In this document: positions 1-6,868 of the stretch, in pieces
Layout of the letters: each line of letters starts with the position of its first letter
How positions within the stretch are numbered: position 1 is the first letter of the stretch
Assembly: GCA_029561505.1 (NCBI GenBank)
Contig: JAKQXK010000096.1
Location: 1 to 7,238 of the forward strand
DNA: 7,238 bases
Reading direction: 5' to 3'
DNA from: Spirochaetota bacterium
Lineage (GTDB): Bacteria; Spirochaetota; Leptospiria; Turneriellales; Turneriellaceae
Made by a program: the position numbers and the translations under genes
Notes under the pieces: generated by a model
What the model was told of the DNA's origin: nothing
The model's database searches: none
What the model saw: only the letters and a program-made list of their open reading frames with translations

Positions 1-387
1 CTGCCGCGGGTGCTGAACGATGCCATCATCAACGAAACCTGGGAAGGCACGCACGCACTTTTGGCCGAACACGCAATCTCGGCAGCGCGCCGACCCAAGG
101 TAAATGCAGCCTGGTCTGAATATCTGAAGCCTGAAATGGCTACGATGTCTGCCGATACGTCTGAATTGGTTTCGAAGCTGCACGCCGAGGTGATCACAAT
201 GCTGGCCGACGAGTTTGAAAGCGACGCCAACCGTATGTATATCTGCGAGTTGATGTGGCGCATTTTTGCCCTCTGTGAAACGCACCGGGCAACTCAGCAA
301 GCGCCTGAAGCCGCCGCGTACGCACCACTGCTGCGGAGCTTCGTAGAGCAGGGGGCACGTTTGCCCTTCAGGGCGAGGGCTGCATGA
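1..387 (+). CDS. Acyl-CoA dehydrogenase, C-terminal fragment (5' end outside window)
   Basis: The reading frame is open from base 1 to the TGA at 385-387, giving 128 residues that begin LPRVLNDAIINETWEGTH. This matches the C-terminal helical domain of acyl-CoA dehydrogenases, where the motif (Y/W)EGT contains the catalytic glutamate that removes the alpha proton of the acyl-CoA. Here that glutamate is at bases 43-45. These FAD enzymes catalyse the alpha,beta-dehydrogenation of acyl-CoA in beta-oxidation and pass electrons to ETF. The WEGTH variant and the roughly 110 residues after it resemble the longer AidB-like or large-acyl-CoA-dehydrogenase branch more than short MCAD types; that subfamily call is a guess. 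The GTG at position 10 could be read as a start, but the homology continues upstream of it, so the gene is truncated by the window edge. The substrate cannot be judged from this fragment. The stop overlaps the next start (ATGA). Confidence 0.82.
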   Translation: MPRVLNDAIINETWEGTHALLAEHAISAARRPKVNAAWSEYLKPEMATMSADTSELVSKLHAEVITMLADEFESDANRMYICELMWRIFALCETHRATQQAPEAAAYAPLLRSFVEQGARLPFRARAA

Positions 388-815
388 GAATATACGCTTC
401 GAGAGTTGTGACACTCACGCTGCTTTGTGTCGGCCTCAGCGGTGCCTGCACCTACGATTCTACACCGCCGGGCGATGACAAGATTAACGACAGCAAGCCG
501 CTGATTATGATTGATGCGAATGGGCTTGGCGCGGACCGGCGGGTAGAAATTCGCGTGACCGATGCGCTGGGCACAGTCACGACAGCTACCGCAGCAGAAA
601 AAACCGATGGCACCGGGCGGTTATTGTATCCCCTGCATCTTGCCAGAGGCACGCGTAGTTATGATCTGCGCATCATCGTCGATGCCAATGCGAACGGTTT
701 ATTCAACGACAGCACAACAGATCTGCGCTATAGCGTAACCGCGGCAACGATTGCCAGCGACACCGAAATGAAAAACCTTCGGTTATCGGTTACTGATTTT
801 CCCGCTCTGCCGTAA
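384..815 (+). CDS. Small predicted lipoprotein, function unknown
   Basis: This encodes 143 residues. The N-terminus has positive residues (R2, R7), a hydrophobic stretch at about 8-19, and a lipobox-like LSGAC with Cys22 as the probable lipidated residue. Spirochaetal lipoboxes are looser than those of E. coli, which fits. The mature part is predicted to be exported and membrane-anchored, and alternates short beta-like stretches (VEIRVTD, YDLRIIVD, LRLSVTD), suggesting a small beta-sandwich. At residues 100-113 the DANANG segment followed by D109 and D113 looks like an Asp/Asn-rich calcium-binding loop of the DxNxNG kind. The start is ATG at 384, overlapping the upstream TGA by 4 nt, with GAGGG at 375-379 as ribosome binding site, so it is probably translationally coupled to the dehydrogenase gene. 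I do not recognise the family. The gene ends with TAA and faces the oxidoreductase gene convergently. Confidence 0.68.
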   Translation: MRIYASRVVTLTLLCVGLSGACTYDSTPPGDDKINDSKPLIMIDANGLGADRRVEIRVTDALGTVTTATAAEKTDGTGRLLYPLHLARGTRSYDLRIIVDANANGLFNDSTTDLRYSVTAATIASDTEMKNLRLSVTDFPALP

Positions 816-861
816 GCTTCGAAGGGCAAATGAGAACTTCGGGTCGGTATTCCGGTTCCCA

Positions 862-888
862 CCTCCGTGTTCCTCCGTGACCTCCGTG
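862..888. repeat. Three tandem CCTCCGTG units
   Basis: CCTCCGTG occurs at 862-869, 872-879 and 881-888, separated by 2 and 1 nt, in the 93-nt gap between two convergent genes. On the other strand it reads CACGGAGG three times. It runs directly into the palindrome GTGGTT-A-AACCAC (886-898). From memory, similar CACGGAGG-type strings occur between genes in many unrelated bacterial genomes, so this may be a member of a dispersed family; I cannot confirm that here. No coding role is visible. Confidence 0.7.
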
Positions 889-916
889 GTTAAACCACAC
901 TTGGCTGTTTAGCCAA
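886..916 (-). terminator. Possible terminator region at the 3' end of the heat-shock operon
   Basis: Two small adjacent hairpins lie at the end of the minus-strand operon. The first is TTGGCT-AAAC-AGCCAA (916-901, perfect 6-bp arms), which contains the TAA stop of the oxidoreductase gene in its loop and 3' arm. The second is GTGGTT-T-AACCAC (898-886, 6-bp arms), whose one-base centre means the inner pair must open to form a loop. Neither is followed by a good U-tract, so intrinsic termination is uncertain; Rho-dependent termination or mRNA end protection would also fit. Confidence 0.35.
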
Positions 917-1871
917 CAATCTGCTTCACGCTATCGAGCGCGATGCTGAGTGTTTTCAGGTCTGCTTCACCACTCACGAGTGGTTTTTCAGTACCCATGA
1001 TACAATTATAAAAATGCACATGCTCGCTTTTCAGGGGATTATCTTTGTGAATAAAGACCCTTTCAACCACTGATTCCTGTGAATATTTAATCTCGTCGGG
1101 TGCCGTAACGGTGACAGAATTTCCCTGGCGGTGAATTTCAATTTCTTGCGCGCCATAATTCAGAATAAGAAAATTGTTTTTCTGCGTCACAGACAGCGAA
1201 CGTTCTTTGTATTGGCTGAGGCGCGAAGCCGTTAGCGTCGCTATACATCCACCTTCAAATTGCAACTCGATTACCGCAATGTCTTCGTGTTTACCGGTGA
1301 GGCAACTGCCCATCGCCGAGTGGCGTAGCAGCGGTTTATTTACTAAATTGATGACGATATCGATGTCGTGAATGAGCAGATCGAGCACCACTCCCACGTC
1401 GAGAATACGGTTGTTGTGCGGATGCAGACGACGTGTCTGTATGAGCAGCGGTTCGCTGACGATTTTTGAGAGCGCCATGACCGCGCCGTTAAAACGCTCA
1501 ACGTGACCCACCTGCAGCACCAGAGATTTTTGTTTTGCGAGGGCAATCAGCTCTTCGGCCTGCTTCAGGTCAAACGTGATGGGTTTTTCAACGAGAACGT
1601 GCACGCCCTTTTCGAGCGCATATTTCGCTATTTCATAATGCAATACGGTCGGCACGGCAATCGTCACTGCTTCGCATACGTCGATCAGCTGCTGGTACGA
1701 GGCGAAGGCCTTGGTGTTGAATAGCGCGGCTTTTTCTGCCGCGTGTTCGGGACGCGCATCGAAGATGCCGACAATCTCATGCGTGGGCAGGGCGGCGGCC
1801 ACATTCAAGTGGTAGCTGCCCATGTGGCCCACACCAATGATGCCGAACCGAATTTTGTTAGTCGTTGCCAT
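909..1871 (-). CDS. Gfo/Idh/MocA-family NAD(P)-dependent oxidoreductase (candidate UDP-GlcNAc 3-dehydrogenase)
   Basis: A 320-residue protein of usual length for the family. An N-terminal Rossmann fold carries GIIGVGHMGSYH (residues 10-21, GxGxxG). The family Lys motif is VEKP (94-97, with K96), followed by GHVERFN (122-128) and VLDLLIHDIDI (162-172) in the C-terminal alpha/beta domain, with H168 in the position of the usual catalytic His. The GHVERFN plus LxIHDID pair is typical of the subgroup that contains sugar-nucleotide 3-dehydrogenases such as GnnA, which oxidises UDP-GlcNAc at C3 before transamination to make diamino-sugar lipid A. That substrate is a hypothesis; other MocA enzymes act on inositol or other sugars. 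ATG at 1869-1871 begins 8 nt after the dnaJ stop and has no clear Shine-Dalgarno, suggesting coupling to dnaJ translation and membership of the heat-shock operon. It would act in the cytoplasm. No gnnB-like aminotransferase or lpx gene lies in the window to support the substrate. Confidence 0.88.
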   Translation of the reverse strand: MATTNKIRFGIIGVGHMGSYHLNVAAALPTHEIVGIFDARPEHAAEKAALFNTKAFASYQQLIDVCEAVTIAVPTVLHYEIAKYALEKGVHVLVEKPITFDLKQAEELIALAKQKSLVLQVGHVERFNGAVMALSKIVSEPLLIQTRRLHPHNNRILDVGVVLDLLIHDIDIVINLVNKPLLRHSAMGSCLTGKHEDIAVIELQFEGGCIATLTASRLSQYKERSLSVTQKNNFLILNYGAQEIEIHRQGNSVTVTAPDEIKYSQESVVERVFIHKDNPLKSEHVHFYNCIMGTEKPLVSGEADLKTLSIALDSVKQIVG

Positions 1872-1879
1872 GGAAAAAT

Positions 1880-2998
1880 CTATTTGAAGCGACCAAAAAT
1901 TCCCGAGCCGCTTGCCTGCAGTTCAGCCTCGAGTTCTTTTACCAGTGTTTTAGCCTTGCCTGAAAGTGACTTCGGTATCTCTATTCGCGAGTGTGCGATT
2001 AAATCGCCGAAACGCCCTTGGCCACCCATATATGGTAAACCTTTTCCACGCACCCTGAAGAGCGTGTCGGGTTGTGTGCCCGCAGGTATTTTCACCTTGA
2101 CCTTGCTCTTATCGAGTGTTTCAACGGTAACTTCACCACCGAGCATGGCCGTCGTTACCGGGACGTCGATGTACATTGCGAGGTCTACGCCGTCGCGTTC
2201 AAACGTTGTGTGTTTACGAATCTGAACGACAACGTAGAGGTCACCCGATGGGCCGCCGCGAGGGCCCGCTTCACCTTCGCCGCTGATTTTGAGGCGTGTG
2301 CCCATATCGATGCCAGCGGGTATGCGAATGGCCAGTTTGCGCTTTTTGCTGACAGTGCCCGCGCCGTGGCAGGTCTTGCAGCGGTTCTTGATGATTTTGC
2401 CATTGCCACCGCAGGTATTGCATGTCGATGCAACGGAAAAAAAGCCGGTGCTGCGCCGAACCTGACCAGAGCCGCCGCAGATGTGGCAGGTGTCAAGGCG
2501 ACCGTCAGCCGAGCCAGAACCACTGCAGTCTGAACAGGTCTCTTCGCGCGGGATAACAATCTCTTCTTCTTTGCCATGAAAAACATCTTCGAGCGTGATT
2601 TCGAGGTTGTACCTTAGGTCGCTGCCGCGGCGCGCTGAATTACCCCCGCGCGCCCGACCGAACCCAGAACCTGAAAACAGGTTCTCGAATATGTCTTCGA
2701 AACTTGTGCCCGAAAAAATATCCGAGAAGTCGCTGTAGGCTGCCTGGCCGAACCCCTGAGCGCCGCCGCCACCAAGACCAGCATGCCCATATTGGTCGTA
2801 CATTTTGCGTTTCTGTTCGTCGCGCAGAACTTCATACGCTTCGGTAGCTTCTTTAAACTTTTGCTCAGCTTCGGCATTGCCCGGGTTCTTGTCGGGGTGG
2901 TATTGCATCGCCAGCTTGCGGTAAGCTGACTTTATTTCATTCAGCGTCGCAGATTTTGGGGTGCCCAAAACTTCATAGTAGTCGCGTTTTTCTGCCAT
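1880..2998 (-). CDS. dnaJ: Chaperone protein DnaJ (Hsp40)
   Basis: A 372-residue type I DnaJ, the J-domain co-chaperone that delivers unfolded substrates to DnaK and triggers its ATP hydrolysis. The J domain spans about 5-70 with HPD at 34-36. A Gly/Phe-rich linker with DIF motifs spans about 74-119. The zinc-binding region has all four CxxCxGxG repeats: C155/C158, C171/C174, C193/C196 and C207/C210. The C-terminal substrate-binding and dimerisation region runs from about 212 to 350. All key residues are intact. The chosen start is ATG at 2996-2998 ([12 protein letters not shown]), the normal DnaJ N-terminus, preceded by AAGAAGAG (3008-3001). A longer frame back to a TTG at 3037 would begin inside a terminator-like hairpin and is rejected. 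It lies 44 nt downstream of dnaK, behind that hairpin, so its expression is probably lower than that of dnaK. The stop is TAG, with the oxidoreductase starting 8 nt later. Confidence 0.97.
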   Translation of the reverse strand: MAEKRDYYEVLGTPKSATLNEIKSAYRKLAMQYHPDKNPGNAEAEQKFKEATEAYEVLRDEQKRKMYDQYGHAGLGGGGAQGFGQAAYSDFSDIFSGTSFEDIFENLFSGSGFGRARGGNSARRGSDLRYNLEITLEDVFHGKEEEIVIPREETCSDCSGSGSADGRLDTCHICGGSGQVRRSTGFFSVASTCNTCGGNGKIIKNRCKTCHGAGTVSKKRKLAIRIPAGIDMGTRLKISGEGEAGPRGGPSGDLYVVVQIRKHTTFERDGVDLAMYIDVPVTTAMLGGEVTVETLDKSKVKVKIPAGTQPDTLFRVRGKGLPYMGGQGRFGDLIAHSRIEIPKSLSGKAKTLVKELEAELQASGSGIFGRFK

Positions 2999-3008
2999 AT
3001 CTCTTCTT
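2999..3008 (-). promoter_or_regulatory. dnaJ ribosome binding site, possibly maskable
   Basis: On the minus strand AAGAAGAG (3008-3001) lies 2 nt before the dnaJ ATG. Its AAGAA part (3008-3004) can pair with UUCUU (3017-3013) just upstream, across four U residues. That pairing would use the foot and U-tract of the terminator-like hairpin, so terminator folding and ribosome-site masking are mutually exclusive. The regulatory meaning is inference. Confidence 0.4.
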
Positions 3009-3040
3009 AAAAAAGAATCGGGGCCCGCAGGCCCCAATTC
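3009..3040 (-). terminator. Intrinsic terminator/attenuator between dnaK and dnaJ
   Basis: Read on the minus strand, the 5' arm GAATTGGGGCC (3040-3030), loop TGCG and 3' arm GGCCCCGATTC (3025-3015) form an 11-bp stem with a single U-G wobble and a GC-rich top, followed at once by TTTTTT (3014-3009). This is a textbook Rho-independent terminator shape. It starts 2 nt after the dnaK stop codon. As dnaJ and the oxidoreductase follow with no obvious new promoter, it probably acts as a partial terminator that sets the DnaK:DnaJ ratio, or as a 3'-end stabiliser of processed dnaK mRNA. Confidence 0.85.
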
Positions 3041-3042
3041 AC

Positions 3043-4953
3043 TTATTTCTTGTCGTCTTTTATTTCGGTAAACTCAGCATCGACCACTTTCTCATCGCTC
3101 TTGGTCTGGCCTTCGCCCGCCGGTGCTTCACCACCCGCTTCGGGGCCATTGCCCTGAACCGTGAACGCTGCCTGGTGCTTCTGTACAACTTCGCCCAGCG
3201 TCTGCGCAGCAGCCTTCATCTTGTCAGCGTCGCGTGACATCAGCGCTTCTTTGGCTGACGCTACGGCAGCTTCAACTTCTGACTTGATGCCCGCGTCGAG
3301 CGCGGGCGCGTCTGCGATCATTTTTTCCGTTGTATAGACAATTTGGTCGAGATCGTTGTAAGCCGTCGCCGCTTCTTTAGCCTTCTTGTCGGCTTCGGCA
3401 TTCAGTTCTGCGTCTTTAACCATTTTCTCGATTTCAGACTCTGAGAGCGAACTTGAAGCTTCGATCTTGATCTTCTGCTCTTTGTTTGTCTTCAGGTCTT
3501 TGGCCGAAACGTGCACGATGCCGTTGGCGTCGATATCAAAGGTTACCTCGATCTGCGGGGTACCGCGTGGGGCTGCCGGAATCTCAGAAAGCTGAAAGCG
3601 GCCCAGCGTGCGGTTATCTTTCGCAAGTTCGCGCTCACCTTGCAGCACATGAATGTCGACTGCCGTCTGGCTGTCTGCGGCAGTTGAGAAAACTTCTGAT
3701 TTTTTTGTCGGGATAGTCGTGTTGCGGGTAATGATTTTGGTCATCACGCCACCGAGTGTTTCAATACCGAGAGAGAGTGGAGTCACGTCAAGCAGCAGAA
3801 CGTCGGTGACTTCGCCCGCGAGAACGCCGCCCTGAATCGCAGCGCCGATGGCGACAGCTTCGTCGGGGTTAACCGATTTATCGGGTTCTTTGCCGAATAT
3901 TTCTTTTACTTTTTCGCGCACCGCGGGAATTCGTGTTGAACCACCGACGAGAACCACCTTGTTGATCTCGTTGATGCTGTAGCCCGAATCGGCGATTGCC
4001 TTGCGGCATGGCTCGATCGAACGTTCTACGAGCGAAAGCGTCAGTTGATTGAACTTGGCCCTGGTGAGCGTCATGTTGAGGTGGCGCGGGCCTGAAGCGT
4101 CCATCGTGATGAACGGAATATTGATGTCGGCGGTTTCTTTGTTAGAAAGTTCAATCTTCGCCTTTTCCGCGGCTTCTTGCAGGCGCTGCAGAGCCATTTT
4201 GTCTTTGCTGACATCGATCGCCGTTTCTTTTTTGAATTCTGCGACTATCCAGTCGATGATTGCCTGGTCGAAGTCGTCGCCGCCAAGGTGTGTGTCGCCG
4301 TTGGTTGCCTTGACTTCAAACACGTTGTCTGCCAGCTCGAGAATCGAGATATCGAATGTGCCGCCACCAAGGTCGTAGACGGCAATGACTTCACCGCTTT
4401 TATCACGGTCAAGGCCATACGCCAGCGCTGCCGCCGTCGGTTCGTTGATAATCCTCACGACATCGAGACCCGCGATGCGGCCTGCATCTTTTGTTGCCTG
4501 TCGCTGTTCGTCGTTGAAGTAGGCAGGCACCGTAACGACTGCCTTATTGACCGTCGTGCCGAGGTATTCTTCTGCGGTCTGTTTCATTTTGGTCAGCACA
4601 CGAGCCGAAACTTCTTCGGGGCGATAGTCTTTTTCGCGCGTCTTGATGAGCACATCTTTGGCTGGGCCCTCTTTGACAACGTAAGCGACTTTGCGAATTT
4701 CTTCTGTGACTTCTGTCCAGCGGCGGCCGATGAAACGTTTCACCGAGCGCAGGGTGTTTTCAGGGTTCGTCACCATCTGGTTCTTGGCGACCTGTCCGGT
4801 GAGGGTTTCACCTTTGTCGGTGAATGCCACTACCGACGGGGTCGTGCGCGCGCCTTCGCTGTTCGCGATCACGACAGCTTCGCCACCTTCCATCACGGCG
4901 ACGCATGAGTTAGTGGTACCCAAATCGATTCCGATAATTTTTTCTTTTGCCAT
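3043..4953 (-). CDS. dnaK: Chaperone protein DnaK (Hsp70)
   Basis: A 636-residue ATP-dependent Hsp70 of usual bacterial length. The nucleotide-binding domain (about 1-383) has the phosphate-1 loop [12 protein letters not shown] (7-18), the phosphate-2 motif [13 protein letters not shown] (191-203) and the adenosine motif [13 protein letters not shown] (333-345). The interdomain linker [13 protein letters not shown] is at 384-396. The beta substrate-binding domain and helical lid follow, then a Gly/Glu-rich flexible tail ending [10 protein letters not shown]. Residues about 76-105 keep the subdomain insertion typical of Gram-negative-type DnaK and absent from Gram-positive ones. The start is ATG at 4951-4953 ([12 protein letters not shown]) with a strong AAGGAG (4966-4961) 7 nt upstream; an in-frame extension back to 4992 would add 13 non-conserved residues and is rejected. 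It works with DnaJ and GrpE encoded beside it. No CIRCE lies directly upstream, so it should be expressed from the hrcA promoter. A strong hairpin follows the stop. Confidence 0.98.
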   Translation of the reverse strand: MAKEKIIGIDLGTTNSCVAVMEGGEAVVIANSEGARTTPSVVAFTDKGETLTGQVAKNQMVTNPENTLRSVKRFIGRRWTEVTEEIRKVAYVVKEGPAKDVLIKTREKDYRPEEVSARVLTKMKQTAEEYLGTTVNKAVVTVPAYFNDEQRQATKDAGRIAGLDVVRIINEPTAAALAYGLDRDKSGEVIAVYDLGGGTFDISILELADNVFEVKATNGDTHLGGDDFDQAIIDWIVAEFKKETAIDVSKDKMALQRLQEAAEKAKIELSNKETADINIPFITMDASGPRHLNMTLTRAKFNQLTLSLVERSIEPCRKAIADSGYSINEINKVVLVGGSTRIPAVREKVKEIFGKEPDKSVNPDEAVAIGAAIQGGVLAGEVTDVLLLDVTPLSLGIETLGGVMTKIITRNTTIPTKKSEVFSTAADSQTAVDIHVLQGERELAKDNRTLGRFQLSEIPAAPRGTPQIEVTFDIDANGIVHVSAKDLKTNKEQKIKIEASSSLSESEIEKMVKDAELNAEADKKAKEAATAYNDLDQIVYTTEKMIADAPALDAGIKSEVEAAVASAKEALMSRDADKMKAAAQTLGEVVQKHQAAFTVQGNGPEAGGEAPAGEGQTKSDEKVVDAEFTEIKDDKK

Positions 4954-4960
4954 TTTGTTT

Positions 4961-4966
4961 CTCCTT
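4961..4966 (-). promoter_or_regulatory. dnaK ribosome binding site deciding the start
   Basis: AAGGAG on the minus strand, 7 nt before ATG 4953. It is the clearest Shine-Dalgarno in the operon and lies inside the possible 13-residue upstream extension, which supports the shorter start. It fits the need for high DnaK output. Confidence 0.85.
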
Positions 4967-4988
4967 GTGTCTTCGTCAGGCGCCGCAC

Positions 4989-5013
4989 CCATGCTTTCGC
5001 ATTGGATGCATGG
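4989..5013. repeat. Inverted repeat in the grpE-dnaK gap
   Basis: CCATGC (4989-4994) and GCATGG (5008-5013) form perfect 6-bp arms around 13 nt. An alternative nested hairpin, ATGC-TTTC-GCAT on the plus strand (GAAA loop in the mRNA sense), uses 4991-5002. There is no U-tract, so this is not a terminator. It may be an mRNA processing or stability structure in the 75-nt gap, or chance. Confidence 0.35.
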
Positions 5014-5028
5014 TTCGCCTCGTTATTA

Positions 5029-5634
5029 TTACGCGGGGTTTGCCTCCGCTGGTTTTGGTTTCGCCACAACGACGCGGGCTGGTCTGATGAGCCTGCCTTC
5101 TATGCGGTAACCTTTCTGAAATACCTGCAACACGGTTTCGCGCTCGACGTCAGTTTCCTGAACGCTCAGCGCTTCCATCATGTTAGGGTCAAATTCTTCT
5201 CCAGCCGGTGAGAACTCCTCAACGCCGGCTTCTGTAAAAACGCGGGCAATTTGTTTCTGCACGAGCTGCACTCCGTCGACAATGGGCTTGAGAGCCGCGT
5301 CGCTTTCGGCTTTGGGAGTGTAGACCGAGAAGAATTGGTCGAGCGCATCGAGTGCCGGCAATAGGTCTGTTAAAAGCCGTGCGCTAGACTGTGCAGCCTG
5401 TTGCGAGCGTTCGAGCACTGCGCGTTTGCGAAAGTTAGTAAATTCGGCGCGCTCGCGCTGCAGATCAGAGGTGAGGGCCTCGATCTGTTTTTTCAGCGCT
5501 TCGCTGTCGCCGGTGTTTTCGGCTGAAGCTGAGCCTGATCGGGCAGCCTCATTTTGCATCGCTGCAATTTCGTCGGCTTCACTGATAAAAGCCCCCGCGT
5601 CGTTTTCTTCGTTGTTCATCGTTTCTTCACTCAT
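5029..5634 (-). CDS. grpE: Nucleotide exchange factor GrpE
   Basis: A 201-residue GrpE, the dimeric factor that releases ADP from DnaK and resets the chaperone cycle. An acidic, low-complexity N-terminus (about 1-42) is followed by a long helix likely to form the paired coiled coil (about 44-85), with the family stretch FTNFRKRA at 65-72. The C-terminal beta domain has the GrpE signature region FDPNMMEALSV (148-158) through GYRIEGRLIRPARVVVAK (175-192). ATG at 5632-5634 overlaps the hrcA TGA (ATGA, 4 nt), with AGAGG about 5 nt upstream inside hrcA, so translation is probably coupled to hrcA. A second Met at residue 6 is a less likely start. dnaK follows after 75 nt. The protein is complete, and the neighbours make the identity firm. 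Confidence 0.96.
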   Translation of the reverse strand: MSEETMNNEENDAGAFISEADEIAAMQNEAARSGSASAENTGDSEALKKQIEALTSDLQRERAEFTNFRKRAVLERSQQAAQSSARLLTDLLPALDALDQFFSVYTPKAESDAALKPIVDGVQLVQKQIARVFTEAGVEEFSPAGEEFDPNMMEALSVQETDVERETVLQVFQKGYRIEGRLIRPARVVVAKPKPAEANPA

Positions 5635-6782
5635 CTTGGCCTCTTCGCAGAGCGTTTGCCCTCTTTATTCATTACTTTCGCCGACGGCAGTTCTTTGCGC
5701 GCCGTAATTTCAATTTCATTAATTTTCAGATCAGAACTCTGCAGCTCGATATTATTCTTCTCGCTGAGCACATTCGAAAGAATCTGCGAGCTGTAGTCAA
5801 GGGCGGGAATAATACGTTCGTAGGGCATGCGGTTTGCCCCGATAACACCGAGCGCTCCGATACTTTTGCCGCTCAGGCTATAACCTTTGCCGAGTATGGT
5901 GATTCCCGACAGAATTTCACCGTCGATTTCGAGACCCACTTGCGAGCCCACCTGCGGTTGATTTTTCATGCGTTCAAAAACTGAAGCGACAAAATCTTTG
6001 CTCTGCAGTTGCGAGATAACCCGCTCAGCCTTGCGCCGATCATTGGTCAGTTCGTAAATTTTGCGGTGCAGGTTCGAATCACCTTCGATGTGAATCGTCT
6101 GGTCGGGTGGGTTGTAGACAATTGCCTGCGTTACGGCCGTGCCGATATCAGATAGATCTCCCAGCTCGGCGAGCGATCCGCTCAAGAATTCGAGGCCTCT
6201 TTCTTGTACGTCACCCAGGTCAAACCCTTTGAGGTTTTGGTTGAGATAACGGCTGATTTTGTAGAGGTCTTCTTGACTCACGACGCGCTCGAGTTTAATC
6301 TTTTTCTCGTAGATGGCGCCCGACGAACTGATCATTACCATAAGCACGAGGCTTTCCATTACAGAGACGAGTTCGATACGTTTGATGCTTGAACCAATAC
6401 TGTTAGGTGCAAGTACAATGCCGGCGAAGTTCGAAGTCTGCGCGAGCATCTGCGCCGTAGTCTTCAATAACTGGTCGAGTTGCAGCGCAGCCGAGCGGTA
6501 GAGCTCTTCGAGCTCAGTTTTTTGGTTGAGGGTGATTTCAAAAAGATTGACCAGGTCGGCGAGGTATAGCTGAAACGCCCGGTCTGTTGGTATTCGCCCG
6601 GCCGACGTGTGCGGCGAGCTCAAGAGCCCCATTTGTTCGAGCACCGACATTTCTTTGCGCACGGTAGCCGGCGAAAAGGCCATGCCGAATTTTTCGACAA
6701 GAATCTGCGAGCCCACGGGTTCGCCGCTGACCACATACTCTTTAACGAGCGCCCGTAATATTTCGCCTTGCCTCGATGTCAT
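5631..6782 (-). CDS. hrcA: Heat-inducible transcription repressor HrcA
   Basis: A 383-residue repressor that binds the CIRCE operator and whose activity in other bacteria depends on GroEL. An N-terminal winged helix (about 1-75) carries RQGEILRALVKEYVVSGEPVGS (4-25), the recognition region SPATVRKEMSVLEQMGLL (37-54) and the wing SAGRIPTDRAF (60-70). A central GAF-like dimerisation region follows, and the conserved C-terminal motif GANRMPYERIIPALDY is at 315-330. HrcA proteins usually end soon after this motif; here about 43 further residues (341-383) follow, ending in a basic KRSAKRPR-like tail. The start is ATG at 6780-6782, matching the usual N-terminus; the ribosome site is weak. A CIRCE element lies 20 nt upstream, so the gene is autoregulated. 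It is the first gene of the operon and overlaps grpE by 4 nt. Confidence 0.96.
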   Translation of the reverse strand: MTSRQGEILRALVKEYVVSGEPVGSQILVEKFGMAFSPATVRKEMSVLEQMGLLSSPHTSAGRIPTDRAFQLYLADLVNLFEITLNQKTELEELYRSAALQLDQLLKTTAQMLAQTSNFAGIVLAPNSIGSSIKRIELVSVMESLVLMVMISSSGAIYEKKIKLERVVSQEDLYKISRYLNQNLKGFDLGDVQERGLEFLSGSLAELGDLSDIGTAVTQAIVYNPPDQTIHIEGDSNLHRKIYELTNDRRKAERVISQLQSKDFVASVFERMKNQPQVGSQVGLEIDGEILSGITILGKGYSLSGKSIGALGVIGANRMPYERIIPALDYSSQILSNVLSEKNNIELQSSDLKINEIEITARKELPSAKVMNKEGKRSAKRPR

Positions 6783-6802
6783 GTGCAGTTACTCAGTTTT
6801 GC

Positions 6803-6833
6803 TGATAGCACTCTCTGTCTTTGAGTGCTATCA
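6803..6833. promoter_or_regulatory. CIRCE operator (HrcA binding site)
   Basis: ATAGCACTC-N9-GAGTGCTAT at 6805-6831 matches the CIRCE consensus TTAGCACTC-N9-GAGTGCTAA except for the outermost base, which is changed symmetrically on both sides. The symmetry extends two more bases each way (TG and CA), giving perfect 11-bp arms around a 9-nt spacer. It lies between the predicted promoter and the hrcA ATG, over or just after the expected transcription start, as in other HrcA-controlled operons. It is the only copy I see in the window. Confidence 0.95.
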
Positions 6834-6839
6834 ATAGGG

Positions 6840-6868
6840 AGGATATCACAAGTTAAACATAACGGCAA
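6840..6868 (-). promoter_or_regulatory. Predicted vegetative promoter of the hrcA operon
   Basis: On the minus strand, TTGCCG (6868-6863) and TATCCT (6845-6840) are separated by 17 nt, each matching the sigma-70 consensus at 4 of 6 bases. Transcription would start about 7 nt further, at the edge of the CIRCE repeat, so repressor and polymerase would compete. No sigma-32-type promoter is obvious. Confidence 0.6.

Noticed and set aside
817..841. Terminator after the lipoprotein gene (CGAAG/CTTCG)
   Set aside because: Only a 5-bp stem with a 12-nt loop and no T-run; too weak to call.
862..888. CRISPR array
   Set aside because: The units are 8 nt and spaced by 1-2 nt, with no spacer-sized intervals and no cas genes.
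1743..2533. Plus-strand open frames opposite the start of the oxidoreductase gene and dnaJ
   Set aside because: They lie wholly or mostly over well-identified genes and their translations have no family features.
2999..3037. Longer dnaJ start at TTG 3037 adding 13 residues
   Set aside because: The extension encodes the terminator-like hairpin, is not DnaJ-like, and the [12 protein letters not shown] start has its own ribosome site.
4177..4908. Long plus-strand open frame of 243 codons opposite dnaK
   Set aside because: It is the antisense shadow of the dnaK coding sequence, Cys/Phe-rich and without a ribosome site or recognisable domain. dnaK genes often give long antisense open frames.
4954..4992. 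Longer dnaK start at 4992 adding 13 residues
   Set aside because: A strong AAGGAG lies inside the extension, 7 nt before the conserved [12 protein letters not shown] start.
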